Assembly: GCA_016748015.1 (NCBI GenBank) | Contig: JAAOMT010000236.1 | Coordinates: 20,146-74,156 of the forward strand | Reading direction: 5' to 3' | Length of the DNA: 54,011 bases | Source of the DNA: Geosiphon pyriformis | Lineage: Eukaryota; Glomeromycota; Glomeromycetes; Archaeosporales; Geosiphonaceae | Position numbers and translations under genes: made by a program | The notes under the pieces: generated by a model | Databases searched by the model: none | What the model was told of the DNA's origin: nothing | The model's input: only the letters and a program-made list of their open reading frames with translations | Part shown: positions 20,204-32,388 of the stretch, piece after piece | How the letters are laid out: each line of letters starts with the position of its first letter | Position numbering within the stretch: the first letter of the stretch is position 1

Positions 20204-22360
20204 GTAACAGAATCAGAAAAAACAGAGACAAACCATTTGGGATTTGCAAAATTTTTATTCCAGCACTACAAAAGTTATTTGGAATTAACAAATAATAATT
20301 GGCCAGCAGAATCAGCTTTCAATTGCTATATTAACAAAAAGATTGTATATTACTTAGGAGGACAAAAAGATTCAGAATCTGCCTTCAACAATTTCTTTAG
20401 TGAACTACTTTAAAACACCACATTACCACAGAACTATTTATTTGCATCAATAATTACAAAAATAAACAGAAAAATTGAAAAATACATTAAACAAAAATTT
20501 CTCATCACTTTTGCAGACAAAAAAAAAAAGATTACAAATACTAGTAAAAATCCCAAAACAAATACAACTACCTATTTGGAAAAAACAAAAAGTTGATTCT
20601 CCAGTGAATTCATCATATCACTACACATCTGGAAGCATTATCAATATAACATTAACAGGCATGTCCACAATAAATACAACAATATTATTAAATAAAATTC
20701 TATTCTAAAGTAAACAAAAGAAAGCCAAGTTATTGGGAACATATGACAATTACTTTGAAGGATTCAAATCACAATCTCTAACACCATCAGAAATTTGATT
20801 ATCATTTAAACAGCCAGATTTTGGAGCTGTTAGTCCATAAGAGATAACCAATTTTGAAAAAAAGAAAGACAGCAATCAAGAAATAAATAGTCAAAATCTG
20901 ATCCCAGAAAATCTGGAAATTCAAATTCCAATCATCCCAACTCAGCAAAATTAGAATAATCCAAACACTGCTCCTATTGTTCCCCAAAACTTACCTCCAA
21001 TAATCCTGATTAATTCACCTTCAGTCCCACCAATTATCAAACAGCAATAACAACTACTACCACCTTAGCAACAATTACAACAGCCATTTTAACAACCATA
21101 ACAACTGCAACAACTGCCACTTGTAGCTTTAATAACATATGTTCCAATTGCGAAAATCAAAAAATTTACTGGTGAAGAAGATGACACCCAAGTATGACTC
21201 AATGATGTGAAAAAAGCCATCACAGCCAACAGATGGAATGATGACAGAATCTTTTAAGCAATTCCCTATTTTCTTTAAGATACTGCTAATTCATGGTATC
21301 AAAGTTTAGCTGCCAAACCACAAAATTTTCAAGAATTTAAATTGGAATTTGTGAGATATTTCAGTAACAATAATAGTATTAACTGACTGGCAAATACCTT
21401 TACTACCATCAAACAAGGAGAAACTGAAGCAGTTACTACTTAATTAGGATGCTTCTATAGAAATTTACACCAAATACAAGTGATTGATGTGAATTATTTT
21501 ACAGCACTACAGATCTTGAATCAATTTATCTGTGAACTATACAGTAGCATTCTCCAATACATATGTTCATTATATCCATCTGACTTTCAAGCTACCATCA
21601 CTCATGTCAGAGACTTTAAATTAGCCAAACTCAAAACCAATCATGCTTAAGCTATCAATCTAGTAATGAATAAATTATCTGAATTAAATTTGAAATTAAA
21701 ACAATTCAGTAATTTTATTAATCAAAAATTAGAGAAATACTTAGCTAACAATCAGGCAATTTATTAATCTCCACAATACCACAATAATCAAAGAAACATG
21801 AATTGTTTCCAATCTTAGCCATATTTATTACTATTGACCAATTAGCAATGGCAGCAGAAGACACATGTTTGCCACTATTGTAGTAAACAAGAACATTTGA
21901 AAATCAACTGCAGATTAAGGATAGATAACTAACAATTGGGAAATCAATATCAAAATCCCGATTGCCAGTTTCAAACTCCAAATTATCAATCAAACCCAGA
22001 ACCATATCAACCAAATTATCTACTCATGACATAGCAGCCAATCTATCAACCACCAATTTATTAGCTTCCAGCATCTGTAGTTTATCAACTGCAGTCTTAA
22101 TCTATCTATTAGCCACAGCTTTAAGTAATCTATTAGCCCCAACTAATTCAAATACTGCCACCAAATTCAGCTCAAATAACATCAAAAAATTTCAGATCAA
22201 AAATCACTCAAAACTAGAGATCAGTAATGATTGTCTACTAACCAATTCCTAGTTCCACAACCCAATAATCAGGATCTTGCCAGTAGAATTTAAGAACTGA
22301 ATATATTCAAAATCTGAATTCCCAGCACTACTTAAGTCTTCTGGTTATCCCAAAAGACAC
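20204..22360 (+). pseudogene. Element D Gag and linker
   Basis: N-terminal domain: ESEKTETNHLGFAKFLFQHY, WPAESAFNCYINKKIVYYLG. Pro/Gln/Asn-rich middle (about 20950-21120). Core: ITYVPIAKIKKFTGEEDD, KAITANRWNDD, NSWYQSLAAKPQNFQEFKL, EFVRYFSNNNSIN, TTIKQGETEAVTT, FTALQILNQFICELYSSIL. Knuckle complete at 21870-21911: CHYCSKQEHLKINC. The start is not an ATG: position-equivalent codon at 20204-20206 is GTA (GTG in A, B and F). Q/N/P-rich linker to 22360 with in-frame stops, mostly CAA/CAG to TAA/TAG. A minus ORF at 20103-20291 is antisense noise. Confidence 0.8.
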
Positions 22361-22870
22361 CTCATCCAACAATTAGGAACTCAACCAGAAACAGCCACTT
22401 AATAGCAATATCTCATTAACAACCAGTACCAAAGACAAATTATTTGCATCTATATTCTCTTTTAAACTTAAAGAAACTACTCTAGTCTCATTATTCAGTG
22501 AAGCTATACTTAACACCAAACTTATTACTACAATGTACACTAATGTCAAAATTAATGACTATCTTATCAAACTAATCTTAGATAGTGAATCAGCTGGCAG
22601 TATTATAATATGACAACTTATGAACCAATTAGGTCACCAAGTTGATCATGTGGCCAGTACCAGAATTATTACAGCTGATGGAGTGATCAAAACTCCCATT
22701 GACAAAATTGATAACTTACCTATTGAAGTCAATGATATTATTATACCAATCAAAGTTTTGATAATAAAAGCCACACAATATCAGACTCTTGTTGGTAATA
22801 ACTGGCTATTCAAGACCAATGTTATACTTGATTAAACCACATAGAAGCTCCAGCTCAGTCAAAATAAGCA
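22361..22870 (+). pseudogene. Element D protease
   Basis: LFSEAILNTKLITTMYTNVK, NDYLIKLILDSESAGSIII then a stop and MNQLGHQVDHVASTRIITA, DNLPIEVNDIIIPIKVLII, TQYQTLVGNNWLFKTNVILD. Catalytic motif D-S-E: Gly replaced by Glu (G to A). The 71-codon open stretch at 22620-22835 is the C-terminal half. Confidence 0.75.
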
Positions 22871-24059
22871 ACACATTTGAACATTAGCCATGTATAGACA
22901 TTTCAGAACTCCTTCAAAGAAAAAACAACTATTGATCAAGCTAAAAGAAAAAAAACCTTATCTGGGAAGCCTATTAAGTTTTGTGGACCAATAATGAGCA
23001 CAATAAATTACAGTTTATACTTTTATGAGATGACAAAGAAAAAAAAAGCAAAAAGAAGAACTTATCTAGAATAATAATCAAAAATTGTGAACTGACAACA
23101 ATCAAAATAAACTGATACCAAGTTAGAAATGGGAAAAAACCAAGAAAGAGAAAGGAAAAAAAAAGAGCTATTATCAGCAACCATTACAAATTATACTCCA
23201 TATACTTATACTCTACTACAACTGTCTAACTATTGCCAACTAAAACTGATGTGCATTGATTGTGACAAGAAATTGTTATTAATGGGCGCATGTTGTGGCA
23301 ATGATAAAGAATACCCAACAGCAACAAAATTCTATTGTTACTCATGTATTCTTAAACAATTTAGATGACCAAAAAGACAAAAAAAATGGGACAACAAATT
23401 ATGCTTGGCTTGCAAAAAAACTCTTTTAATGAAGAAATGTAGAATAACATTCCTAGAAAAGGAGAAACATGTAACAAATTGTGTTAATACACAATTTTAA
23501 TCAACGACTGAGTACACAAAATAACACCAATAGAAGCAGTCTGAAGAAGAACAGTAAAACATTTGGATAGATGTTCTCATAATAATAACAAAATATGGCA
23601 CATGGCACTTGCTAAAATCAAAAGAGCATTACCAAAAAAAATAAGAGTGATTAAAAATAACTCACTAAAACTCATAGAATTCGATTGAGATCCAAATTCA
23701 GATATTGTACTAGACTTTATGGACCCAGAACAATTTCATGAACACTACCAAGAGTTAGCACTCACAAGAGAAAAGCAAAAACAATGCTTGAAAGAAATAA
23801 ACACTCAACTATGTGACCATTATTTGATTTTATGTAACTTCTAATATTGTAATGAGTGTGACCTTATCTACAATTTACTATCATGCATAATCTACACAAT
23901 TCCAAAAGAAAAAAAACCAATCAGCAGCTGTGTATTGGAATCAAAAGCACTGTTCAATCTCAATTTAAACTCTGATAATAATAATGACAAAAATAACAGT
24001 TCTAGCTCCATTTAAAATGACAATAAAAATAACAATAATTCAAGGAACAGAAATTTAAA
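22871..24059 (+). pseudogene. Element D Cys-rich module
   Basis: Opening PGKPIKF-type text (near 22970), a Lys-rich run, then 23129-23368: MCIDCDKKLLLMGACCGNDK, ATKFYCYSCILKQFR, followed by KWDNKLCLACKKTLLMKKCR and HVTNCVNTQF. Second part (about 23605-24059): NSDIVLDFMDPEQFHEHYQE, LCDHYLILCNF*YCNECDLI, SSCVLESKALFNLNLNSDNN. Paired cysteines match those of G, A, B and F. No known domain recognised. Confidence 0.65.
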
Positions 24060-24510
24060 TGGTTCAGCAATAATAATAAAAGTATTATGTTAGAATGTAC
24101 ATATGATACCAATACAGAGTTTGATCTAAGATATCTCAGAAAAAATGCCATCAAATTGGAACCACATTCACGCATCTGTATTGATCTCAAAATAGCACTG
24201 GAAATCCCAACAACAACAATAGTTCAATTAGCATCTAAGAATAGTTTAGCAAAAAAGAGAATCAACATCAGAGAAGAAATAATTGATGCAGAATATGTGG
24301 AAAATATCATTGTAATGTTACAAAATAACTCAAAAAAGGCCTACATAGTAGAGCTAAACAAAAAGATAACACAGACAATATTCTTGCCTCTGGTTAAAAT
24401 AACTCAATTAGCATTAGTAAGAAACAGAGAAAAATTAGGGATTATAGCTAGAGAGATACAGAGAATCAGATTCATGAGTAGAATAAATGTACCAATTAAT
24501 ATGGCAGAAG
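24060..24510 (+). pseudogene. Element D dUTPase
   Basis: Inside the 187-codon open stretch 24087-24650. Motif 1 DTNTEFDLRYLRKNAIKLEP (Gly to Glu), motif 2 ASKNSLAKKRINI, motif 3 REEIIDAEYVEN (Asp and Tyr kept), motif 4 NKKITQTIFLPLVKI, motif 5 AREIQRIRFMSR, where the glycines of RGxxGFGSTG are Arg or Glu. Loss of the Gly-rich motif 5 implies no activity although the frame is open. Confidence 0.85.
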
Positions 24511-24957
24511 AAAAAGTTATTGATAAGAGAGAAATTATCTTCAACCATCAATCAATTTTTATTCTATTATATAACCAGTACATATTAGTCATAGAAAGGG
24601 GAATAAAAAATCAAGCTCAGATTTTTAAAGCAAAAAACTACTATGTGTAAACCAGGAAAGATTGGACTTACTAATTTTTACATATCAGCCAAAAGTCTGA
24701 AACATATTAAAATTTCTATTTACAACACAACAAAAGATGTTCTTGAAATATTAAAAGAAATTACCATCAGATATTTAAGCACTAAAGTTAAAAAACAATC
24801 ACCAAACCCCATTTCAAACTTTCTACAACTGTGTAGATATATGAATATTACATTACAAACAATATATAAATGAGAAAAATATTATCTGCTTTAATTAGAA
24901 CAATTGAAACAAATAAACTTGGGAAATCTAAATCCACTACAATATATATAACTTAAA
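24511..24957 (+). pseudogene. Element D dUTPase-RT spacer
   Basis: MAEEKVIDKREIIFNHQSIF, QAQIFKAKNYYV then a frame change to GKIGLTNFYISAKSLKHIKI, SIYNTTKDVLEILKEITIRY, LQLCRYMNITLQTIYK. Same conserved NTT...I-x-x-G(E)-T-I-x-Y pattern as in A, B and G. A one-base shift between 24640 and 24655 splits it into two open stretches. Confidence 0.65.
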
Positions 24958-25810
24958 ATGTTACTTAACAATTTCAATAACATTTTTGCCAGTAAAAACG
25001 AATTTGACAGAACCAACATAATCCAGCATCAGATAAAAACTGAAGATGCGATGCCAATCAAACAGAGAGCATACAGAATACCATTAACAAGCCATGAAAT
25101 CATCAAACAAGAGATTAATCAAATATTAGACAATGTGTTAATTCAACTATCAATGAGTTCATGGTTATTACCAGTGGTACTAATCCATAAAAAAAATGGG
25201 AAAATATGCTTTTGTGTGAACTACTGAAAACTTAATGAAGTAACCAAAAGAGATAGTTACTCAACTCTAAAAATCTAAGAACTGTTTGATGCTTTTGGAG
25301 AAAAGAATTAGTTCTCAACTTTAGACTTAGACAGTGGTTACTGACAAGTAGTTATGAAACCAGAAGACAAGAAGAAAATGGCTTTTACAACTTTAGAAAA
25401 AAATTTTGAATTTGAAGTTATGTCATTTGGCTTGATGAATACTTCTGTCATATTTCAACAACTTATGAAAATTGTCTATACTAGACTGCTATGGAAATCA
25501 GTAGTCATATATCTGAAAAACACTAATGTGTTTTTCAAAACATTTGATGATCATTTGCACTATCCAATAAGTATTTGAAAGACTAAAAAAAGCTGGATTA
25601 AAATTGAATGCAATCAAGTGTTTTTTTGAGAAAACTGAACTCAAGTTTTTGGAACATATTATAAGCAAAGATGAAATCAAAACAGATCCAGACAAAATTA
25701 AGATAGTTAAAAATTTTTTAATACTCACCAATTTGACTGAATTACAAGCATTCTTGGAATTTGCAAGATATTACTGCCACTTCATTAAAGACTTCTTCAA
25801 ACTGGTTTAG
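24958..25810 (+). pseudogene. Element D reverse transcriptase
   Basis: NNIFASKNEFDRTNIIQHQI, LPVVLIHKKNGKICFCVNY then stop, STLDLDSGY*QVVMKPEDK, FEFEVMSFGLMNTSVIFQQL, VVIYLKNTNVFFKTFDDHL, KCFFEKTELKFLEHIISKDE, AFLEFARYYCHFIKDFF. The active-site box YLDD has become YLKN, so both Asp are lost. Several Trp/Gln codons are stops. Dead. Confidence 0.85.
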
Positions 25811-26330
25811 CCATTATATCAGCTTTAAACAAAGAACACCAAATACAAATAAATGAAAACTCAGCAAAAAGCTTTTAACACATTAAGAAAAAAGCTTATT
25901 TAAGCTTCAGTACTAATCTATTTAGATTATAGTAGGCTATTCATAATTACAACTGATGTATCAGGTTAAATATTAAGAGCAATACTATTTCAGAAAAAAC
26001 TGGATAGAAGAGAACACCTAGTAATATATGTTAGTTACAGCTTAAGTCCAGCTGAAAAAAACTATAGAACACCAGCATTGGAATACTTAGCAATTTATTG
26101 GACAGTTATAAAATAAAAAGAATACTTGAGCCAAAAGTTTGATGTGTATATTGATTATAAAGAACTGACTTTAATCCAAAAACAAGAATTTAAAGATGAT
26201 CATCATGTTTAATAGAAAATAGAACTTTCACTATTTAATTATACAGTACATTACAAAAAAGGAAAAAAAAATGGAAATGCAGATGGCTTGTTACAAATAA
26301 AACAAATCTAAGAATATTTCTACTCAAAAA
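25811..26330 (+). pseudogene. Element D RNase H
   Basis: FIITTDVSG*ILRAILFQKK, HLVIYVSYSLSPAEKNYRTP, ALEYLAIYWTVIK, KFDVYIDYKELTLIQKQEF, GKKNGNADGLLQIKQI. The Asp of TDVS, Glu of ALE, Asp of YID and Asp of NADG are present, but stops interrupt (for example Gln and Trp positions). Confidence 0.75.
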
Positions 26331-27754
26331 TATAACAAAAAATGAATATACAAAAATATCAACAACTTCAACACTATATTAATATCCAGCAGTTCAAGAA
26401 GAAATTATCTCCAAAAGAACAAAGCCATATTAAACAACAATCTAAATATTTCATTACTCACCAAGAGATATTTTATTGGAAAAACAGAAAGAATTCAGAC
26501 CAACCAACTAGAGTAATTACAAAACCAAAGAAAGAAACAATATTGTTCAACATGCATTCAGATTTAACAGCAGGACATTTTCATAAAGAAGTAATCATAA
26601 AAAAAACCAGAAAAAAATACTATTGGCCATTAATATATCTAAACATTATCTAATATGTTCAAAATTGTGATGCTTGTAAGAAAAAAGAAAGAACAAAACC
26701 CAGCAAACCATTAAGACCAATTAAAATAAAACAACTATTTAACCATATTAGAATTAACTTAGTCAAACCATTAACAATAACTAACAAAAAAAATAGATAT
26801 ATCACAGTAGCCATGGATTATTTTACTAAGTGGCCAAAAGCAAAAGCCATTCAAAGAGCAGATGCAGAATTCATTGTTGAATTCATTCATCAAGATTTAA
26901 TTTGTTAACATGAATGTCCAAAAGAACTACTATCAGATCAAGGAACTCACTTCATAAACAAAACACTAGCAGAACTAAGTCAAAGATTTGGAATTAAAAG
27001 ACCATTATCATTACTATATCATTTACAAACAAATGAGTTAGTTGAAAGATTTAACAGAACATTGTGTAAAGCAATTGCCAAAATCAGCCAAGAAAACCAG
27101 AATAAATAAAATTTGTTTATATCATCAGTATTATTTGTTTATTGGACAATAAAACAAGACACTATATAAGCAACACTATTTAAATTAGTATATAATAGAA
27201 CAGCAACATTACTAATTGAGATAAAAATCAACACATATCCAACAGAACCAATAACTGAAGACAATTTTCAGGAAATGTTGCTAAGAAGAACATATAACTT
27301 ATGGAAACTCTAGAAAACAAATGACAAAGAGCAGCTGATAACATTTAAAAGTCACAAGAAAAACAAAAAAAAAACATGATAACCAATTATCAGATAAACC
27401 AGTTGAATTCAAGATTGAAAACAAAGTACTTTTATATCATACCAAAGCAGAAAAACAATAGAATAGAAAATTTGACCCCAAATAGAACAGATTATTTCAC
27501 ATAGAAAAAATTCTAGAAAATGAAACTTATAAATTAAGATTAAACAATAAAATTTTAACCAAAGCAGCACATGGTAATTGACTGAAATTATATCACCATA
27601 TAGTATCATCACTCACCAATAATATTTCACAATTAAGAGTACAGAGAATACTAGTCCAATCCAATAAAATTCTATAAGATCTAGAACCAATTATTATTAT
27701 CAACACCAACATATCAAATTGAACAACTAAAAGAATATAAAGACATGATAGATG
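26331..27754 (+). pseudogene. Element D integrase
   Basis: Open 26342-26653 for the zinc-binding part: MHSDLTAGHFHKEVIIKKTR, KKYYWPLIYLNII, then QNCDACKKK. Core: NHIRINLVKPLTI (first Asp to Asn), MDYFTKWPKAKAIQRADAE, KELLSDQGTHFINKTLAEL (second Asp kept), ELVERFNRTLCKAIAKISQE (Glu kept). C-terminal part: VEFKIENKVLLYHTKAEKQ, ILENETYKLRLNNKILTKA. Stops at most former Trp and several Gln codons. Confidence 0.8.
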
Positions 27755-28410
27755 TGACAAAAACAACAAAAAAAAATGGAAATACCAAACTATATTTACA
27801 CTTTAACTTAATAATTCTTTCAACTAATACAACAATAAAAGATGAAAATTATAATTAATCAACAAATTATCAGATACAAAAACACCAAAAAAGAACCACA
27901 AGATAAAATACGGGAGAAAAACAGAAAATACTATTAACAAAATAATTACAATGGTAAAATTGGTAATAAAAACACAACCAAAAGTTATCCAATATCAAGA
28001 GTTGATGATAGAAACATAGAATTGGTAAACACAACAATTTTCAAGAAACTTTTGCTATTTCTATTTGGGACAATATCTGAATATTCAAAACTTATATATG
28101 GACAAGACAAAGCAATTATTCAATCCAGGAATATTACAACAACTTGAAAAATTTGTGGGAAAAAACAATTTAATTACATAAGCATGAGTCATCTATTGAT
28201 TACAAATCGAATTTCAAGACCAACCAGAAATCTTACTCAATTCAACAATGGATTCTATTACTGTTAACCAAATGAAAAAAATAACCAATGCCCAATTTGA
28301 AAAATTACAGAACAAGATAACACAAGTAATTCTCGAAAAAGAAGTTCAAGAAATACTTAAAGATAAAGCATTAGAGTTAAAAAATATTGACAGAGCTCAA
28401 TATTAAAAAA
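27755..28410 (+). pseudogene. Element D post-integrase extension
   Basis: ATG at 27776-27778 (MEIPNYIYTLT..., compare MEITDNI of B and G), then NTINKIITMVKLVIKTQP, WNW/stop QQFSRNFCYFYLGQYLNI, QNLYMDKTKQLFNPGILQQL, FQDQPEILLNSTMDSITVN, QMKKITNAQFEKLQNKITQV, ILEKEVQEILKDKALELKNI. The A-run before the ATG is one base longer than in B. Ends near the polypurine tract. Function unknown. Confidence 0.6.
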
Positions 28411-28419
28411 AGAAAATAA
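28402..28419 (+). other. Element D polypurine tract
   Basis: A/G-only run broken by single T residues, immediately before the 3' LTR. Position fits the plus-strand primer of LTR elements. The G element has the same at 51367-51382. Confidence 0.5.
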
Positions 28420-29262
28420 TATTACTCATAAAATATAAGAAGAATATTAATATATAAAATAGCCAATCAGAGATAAATATAGTAAATATAGAATTTTAAA
28501 ATTTCTCTCAGAAAAATTGCAGGATTCCAAAAATTTCAAGATTCTCATATAAGAAATTGCAAAATTGCAGAATTTTTCTCAAAGAAATTGCAAAATTCCA
28601 GAAATTTCAGAATTCCTGGTAAGAAAAATTGAGGAATTAAAAAATCTCAATTATGTATATATAGCAGTAGTAGTAAAAAAAAGAACAGATCTCTCAATTT
28701 AGATTTAATTTAAGCAATCTCTTATATCACAAATATCAATAAATAATTCACTTTCTCAAATTCATTCTCTATTATCAATGCTTTATGTTGATAGTAATCA
28801 ATACTTAACACATTGGAACAATAGCTCTTAATTATGGCTATTGATAAAATACTAACTTGCAAATTGCCTTGGCTTATTTTCTTTATCATTTTCTTTATTT
28901 TTTTTATTTCTTTTTGTTTTATTAATTAATTAATGATTAAAAAATGCTGAATTATAAACGTTATAGGGACTGGTAAAAGACCCATAAAACAAGGGTAGAA
29001 CACTCATAATTGAGGATAGCTTACCAGAAGAATTACTGGCCACCATACTGAAAAAAAAATTTGATAGAATTGCAATTCTAAGAAACTACTGACACAACAA
29101 TTGAATCTCTGTTCATTATACAAAAAACTCAACCAAAACCTTCAGACAACCAAAACTTTCAGATACAAACAATTTTTAGATATTACTAATGTCAACAAGC
29201 AAATTAGCACTAAGTTATAAGTTTGTTATTTGATTTGAGACCCTAAATAATTATCTGTAACA
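28420..29262 (+). repeat. Element D 3' LTR (843 bp)
   Basis: Begins TATTACTCATAAAATATAAG (TG changed to TA) and ends TTATCTGTAACA. Repeat array about 28492-28640, TATA 28655-28664. Followed directly by ACAT and the continuation of C. Confidence 0.9.
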
Positions 29263-30375
29263 ACATCAAAATTTCAATATACAACACAACCAGAAACTTT
29301 ATAGAAATATCAAGTAAAACTACTATCAAATACTTAAGTACTGAAGTTGAAAACCAATTACCAATCATTATTTCAAATTTTTTACAACTGTATAGATATG
29401 TGGATATTATATTACAAACTATATATAAACAAGAAAAATATTATTTCTTATAATCAGAACAATTAAAACAAATAAACTTGAGAAATTAAAACCTATTTTA
29501 ATATATGCAACTTAAGATACTACTCAACAATTTCATTAATATCTTTGCCAATAAAAACAAATTTGGTAGAACTGATATTATACAACACCAGATTAAAATA
29601 AAAATGATATGTTAATTAAACAAAAAGCATACAAAGTACTATTTGCTAATCATAAGATTATTCAACAAGAAATTAATTAAATGTTGAACAATAAGTTAAT
29701 TCAACTATTAATGAGTTTATGGTTATTATCAGTAATATTTGTTCAGAAGAAGAATAAAAAAATCTGCTTTTGTATAAATTATAAAAAACTTAACAGTATT
29801 ATTTATAGAGACAGCTATTTAATTCCATAGATTCAAAAACTATTTGACATTTTTGGAGGAAAAAAATAGTTTTCAACATTGGACTTAAATAGTAGTTACT
29901 AACAGATAGTCATTAATTCAGCTGATAAAAAAAAGACAGCATTTACTATCAAAGAAAAAATTTTGAATTTAGTATTATTTTATTTGGCTTAATTAATATT
30001 CTAACTATTTTTCAACATCTCATGAAAATTGTTTATACAGAATTACTATGAAAATTAGTAATAGTTTATTTTGATAACATTAATATATTTTCAAAAACAT
30101 TTAATGATTATCTTTATTATTTTTAATAAGTGTTTAAAAGATTAAAACAAGTAGAGCTAAAGTTAAATGCTATTAAGTATTTCTTTAGAAAAACTAAACT
30201 CAAGTTATTGGAACATATTGTGAGCAAAAACAGCATAAAAACAAATTCAAACAAGATTAAAATAGACAAAAACTTCTTAATACTAATAAATTTAATAAAA
30301 TTAAAAGCATTTTTAGAATTTACTAGATACTATTATCACTTTATCTAAAATTTCTTCAAACTGGCTCAACTATTC
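29263..30375 (+). pseudogene. Element C spacer and reverse transcriptase remnant
   Basis: Resumes after D: KISIYNTTRNFIEISSKTTI, LQLYRYVDIILQTIYK, FINIFANKNKFGRTDIIQHQ, then RT text LLSVIFVQKKNKKICFCINY, FSTLDLNSSY, FSIILFGLINILTIFQHLMK, VIVYFDNINIFSKTFNDYLY (YLDD now YFDN), KYFFRKTKLKLLEHIVSKN, AFLEFTRYYYHFI. Heavily AT-shifted with many stops. Confidence 0.7.
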
Positions 30376-31450
30376 TACTAGTTTCAAGCAAAAAACATTA
30401 AATATAAATAGACTAAAAACCAACAAAAACTTTTCAATATTTTAAAAAAAAAGCTTGTTTAAGTCTCAGTATTAATCTATTCAGATTATAACAAGTCATT
30501 TATCATTATTACTAATATATCTAATTAAGTATTAAGAGCTATATTATTACGAAAAAAAACAAATAGATAAGAACATCTAATAAAATATGTCAGCCAAAGT
30601 TTGAGTTCAGCCAAAAAAAACTATAGAACTTCAAAATTAAAATACTTAGCTATTTATTAGACTGTTGTCAAATAAAAAAAATACTTAAACTAAAAGTTTG
30701 ATATATATATAGATTACAAAAAATTAACATTAATCCAAAAGCAAAAATTTGGAGATAATTACTATGTAAAATAAAAAATAAAACTATTATTATTTAATTA
30801 TATTGTATATTATAAAAAATAAAAAAAAATACTAATACTAATAGTTTGTTATGAATAAGACAAATCTAAACATTTTAATCCAAAAATATAACAAAAAATA
30901 AATATACAAAAATATTAACAACTCCAACACTATATTAATACTTAACAGTTTAAGAAAAAATTATCTCATAAAAAACAAAACAACATAAAACAACAATCAA
31001 AACATTTTATTATTTACTAAAATATACTATATTAAAAAAACAAAAAATATTTAAACGAGTCACTTAAAGTAATTACAGAATCAGAAAAAGAAACAATACT
31101 GTTTAACATACACTCAGATTTAGTAGCAAACTATTTTTATAAAAAAACAACCATAGAAAAAACCAGAAAAAAATATTACTGGCCATTTATGTATTCAAAA
31201 ATTATCTAATATATTTAAAATTGTGATGCTTATCAAAAAAAAGAGAAACAAGATCCAATAAACTGTTAAGACCAATTAAAATAAGACAACTATTTGATTA
31301 AATTAGAATTAACTTAGTGAAACCATTAACTATAATTAGTAACAACAATTAATACATAGTAATAATCATGAATTATTTCACAAAATAGCCAGAAACAAAA
31401 GCAATTCAAAAAGCAAATACAGAATTTATAGCTGAATTCATTTACCAAAA
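30376..31450 (+). pseudogene. Element C RNase H and integrase N-terminal remnant
   Basis: RNase H traces: FIIITNIS, KYVSQSLSSAKKNYRTSKLK, KFDIYIDYKKLTLIQKQKF. Integrase traces: IHSDLVANYFYKKTTIEKTR, KKYYWPFMYSKII, ELTIISNNN...NYFTK*PETKAIQKANTEFI, then AEFIYQ at 31450 where solo LTR S1 interrupts. Many stops. Confidence 0.65.
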
Positions 31451-32388
31451 TATTACTCATAGAATATAAAAATTAAATATTAGTATATAAGCCAATCAGA
31501 ATAGATATAGTAAAAGTGGAATTTCAGGATTTTTTTCAGAAGAATTGCAGAATTCCAGAATTATAAAATTCTCATATAAGGAATTACAAGATTTTTGGAA
31601 TTCTAAGATTTCTAGCTAAAGAATTGAGAAATTCAAAAATCTTATACAATAAAATTTATGTATATATAGCAGTAGTATTAGAAGCTAAAAAAGAAGTCAA
31701 TTAAACTCCCAGAATTAATTAGACTTTCAGAGTTAATTAGACTCACAAGTTATAATTATTAAATACTTCTTTTTTCAAAAATAGTTATTATCAACCAAAA
31801 TAGAATTTTATCAATAAAATATCTCTTCAATTTTTTAAATTCATATTATTATCTACTACTTAATCTGCTAGCACAATAGCTCTTGATCATGGTTATTGAC
31901 AGGACACTTATTTCTTATTTTATTTTTTTTATTTTTTTATTTTTTTTATTTTTTTTTATTTTCTTTTGTTGTTCACTAAATTAATTAAAAAAATTAAACA
32001 CTAAGTTATTAACATTAAGGATAGTCTGATAAAAGATCCAGAAATAAGAGTATAAAATTTATAAATTAATAAATAGCTTACCAGAAGGACATGACTGCCA
32101 GAATAAACCAGTCATCACACTAAAGAAAAAAATTTGACAGAATAACTATTCTGGAAGGCTATGAACACTAAAACATACCAACTCAAAGGTTGGAAAAGAA
32201 AATTAAAAACATCACACCAAGATATTAACATTGAATTTCTGTCTATTATACAAAGAACTTAATCAAAACTTTCAAATTATAAAAACCTTCAAATACAAAA
32301 TCTTTAAAAACAACATTATTATATTAATTAAACACCAAAGTTACAGATTTGTTATTTGTTTCTAAATCCCAAATAATTACTTGTAATA
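31451..32388 (+). repeat. S1: solo LTR (938 bp) of the B/D/G family
   Basis: Begins TATTACTCATAGAATATAAA and ends AATTACTTGTAATA: both termini are the decayed form of TG...CA. Contains GCCAATCAG, about three ~40-bp repeat units and TATA at 31660-31669. Flanked by a perfect 5-bp direct repeat CAAAA (31446-31450 and 32389-32393), and C integrase text is continuous across it. It is a solo LTR, i.e. left after LTR-LTR recombination of a full element. Confidence 0.9.

Larger units (their letters stand above)
19281..29262 (+). mobile_element. Element D: full-length Ty3/gypsy LTR retrotransposon (9982 bp)
   Basis: Two LTRs in direct orientation (19281-20139 and 28420-29262), PBS, gag, pol with dUTPase, integrase, post-integrase extension and a purine-rich tract before the 3' LTR. 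Flanked by ACAT at 19277-19280 and 29263-29266, a 4-bp direct repeat; element C text is continuous across the insertion. The only element of this LTR family complete in the window. Coding potential destroyed by many stops and by active-site losses. Confidence 0.9.
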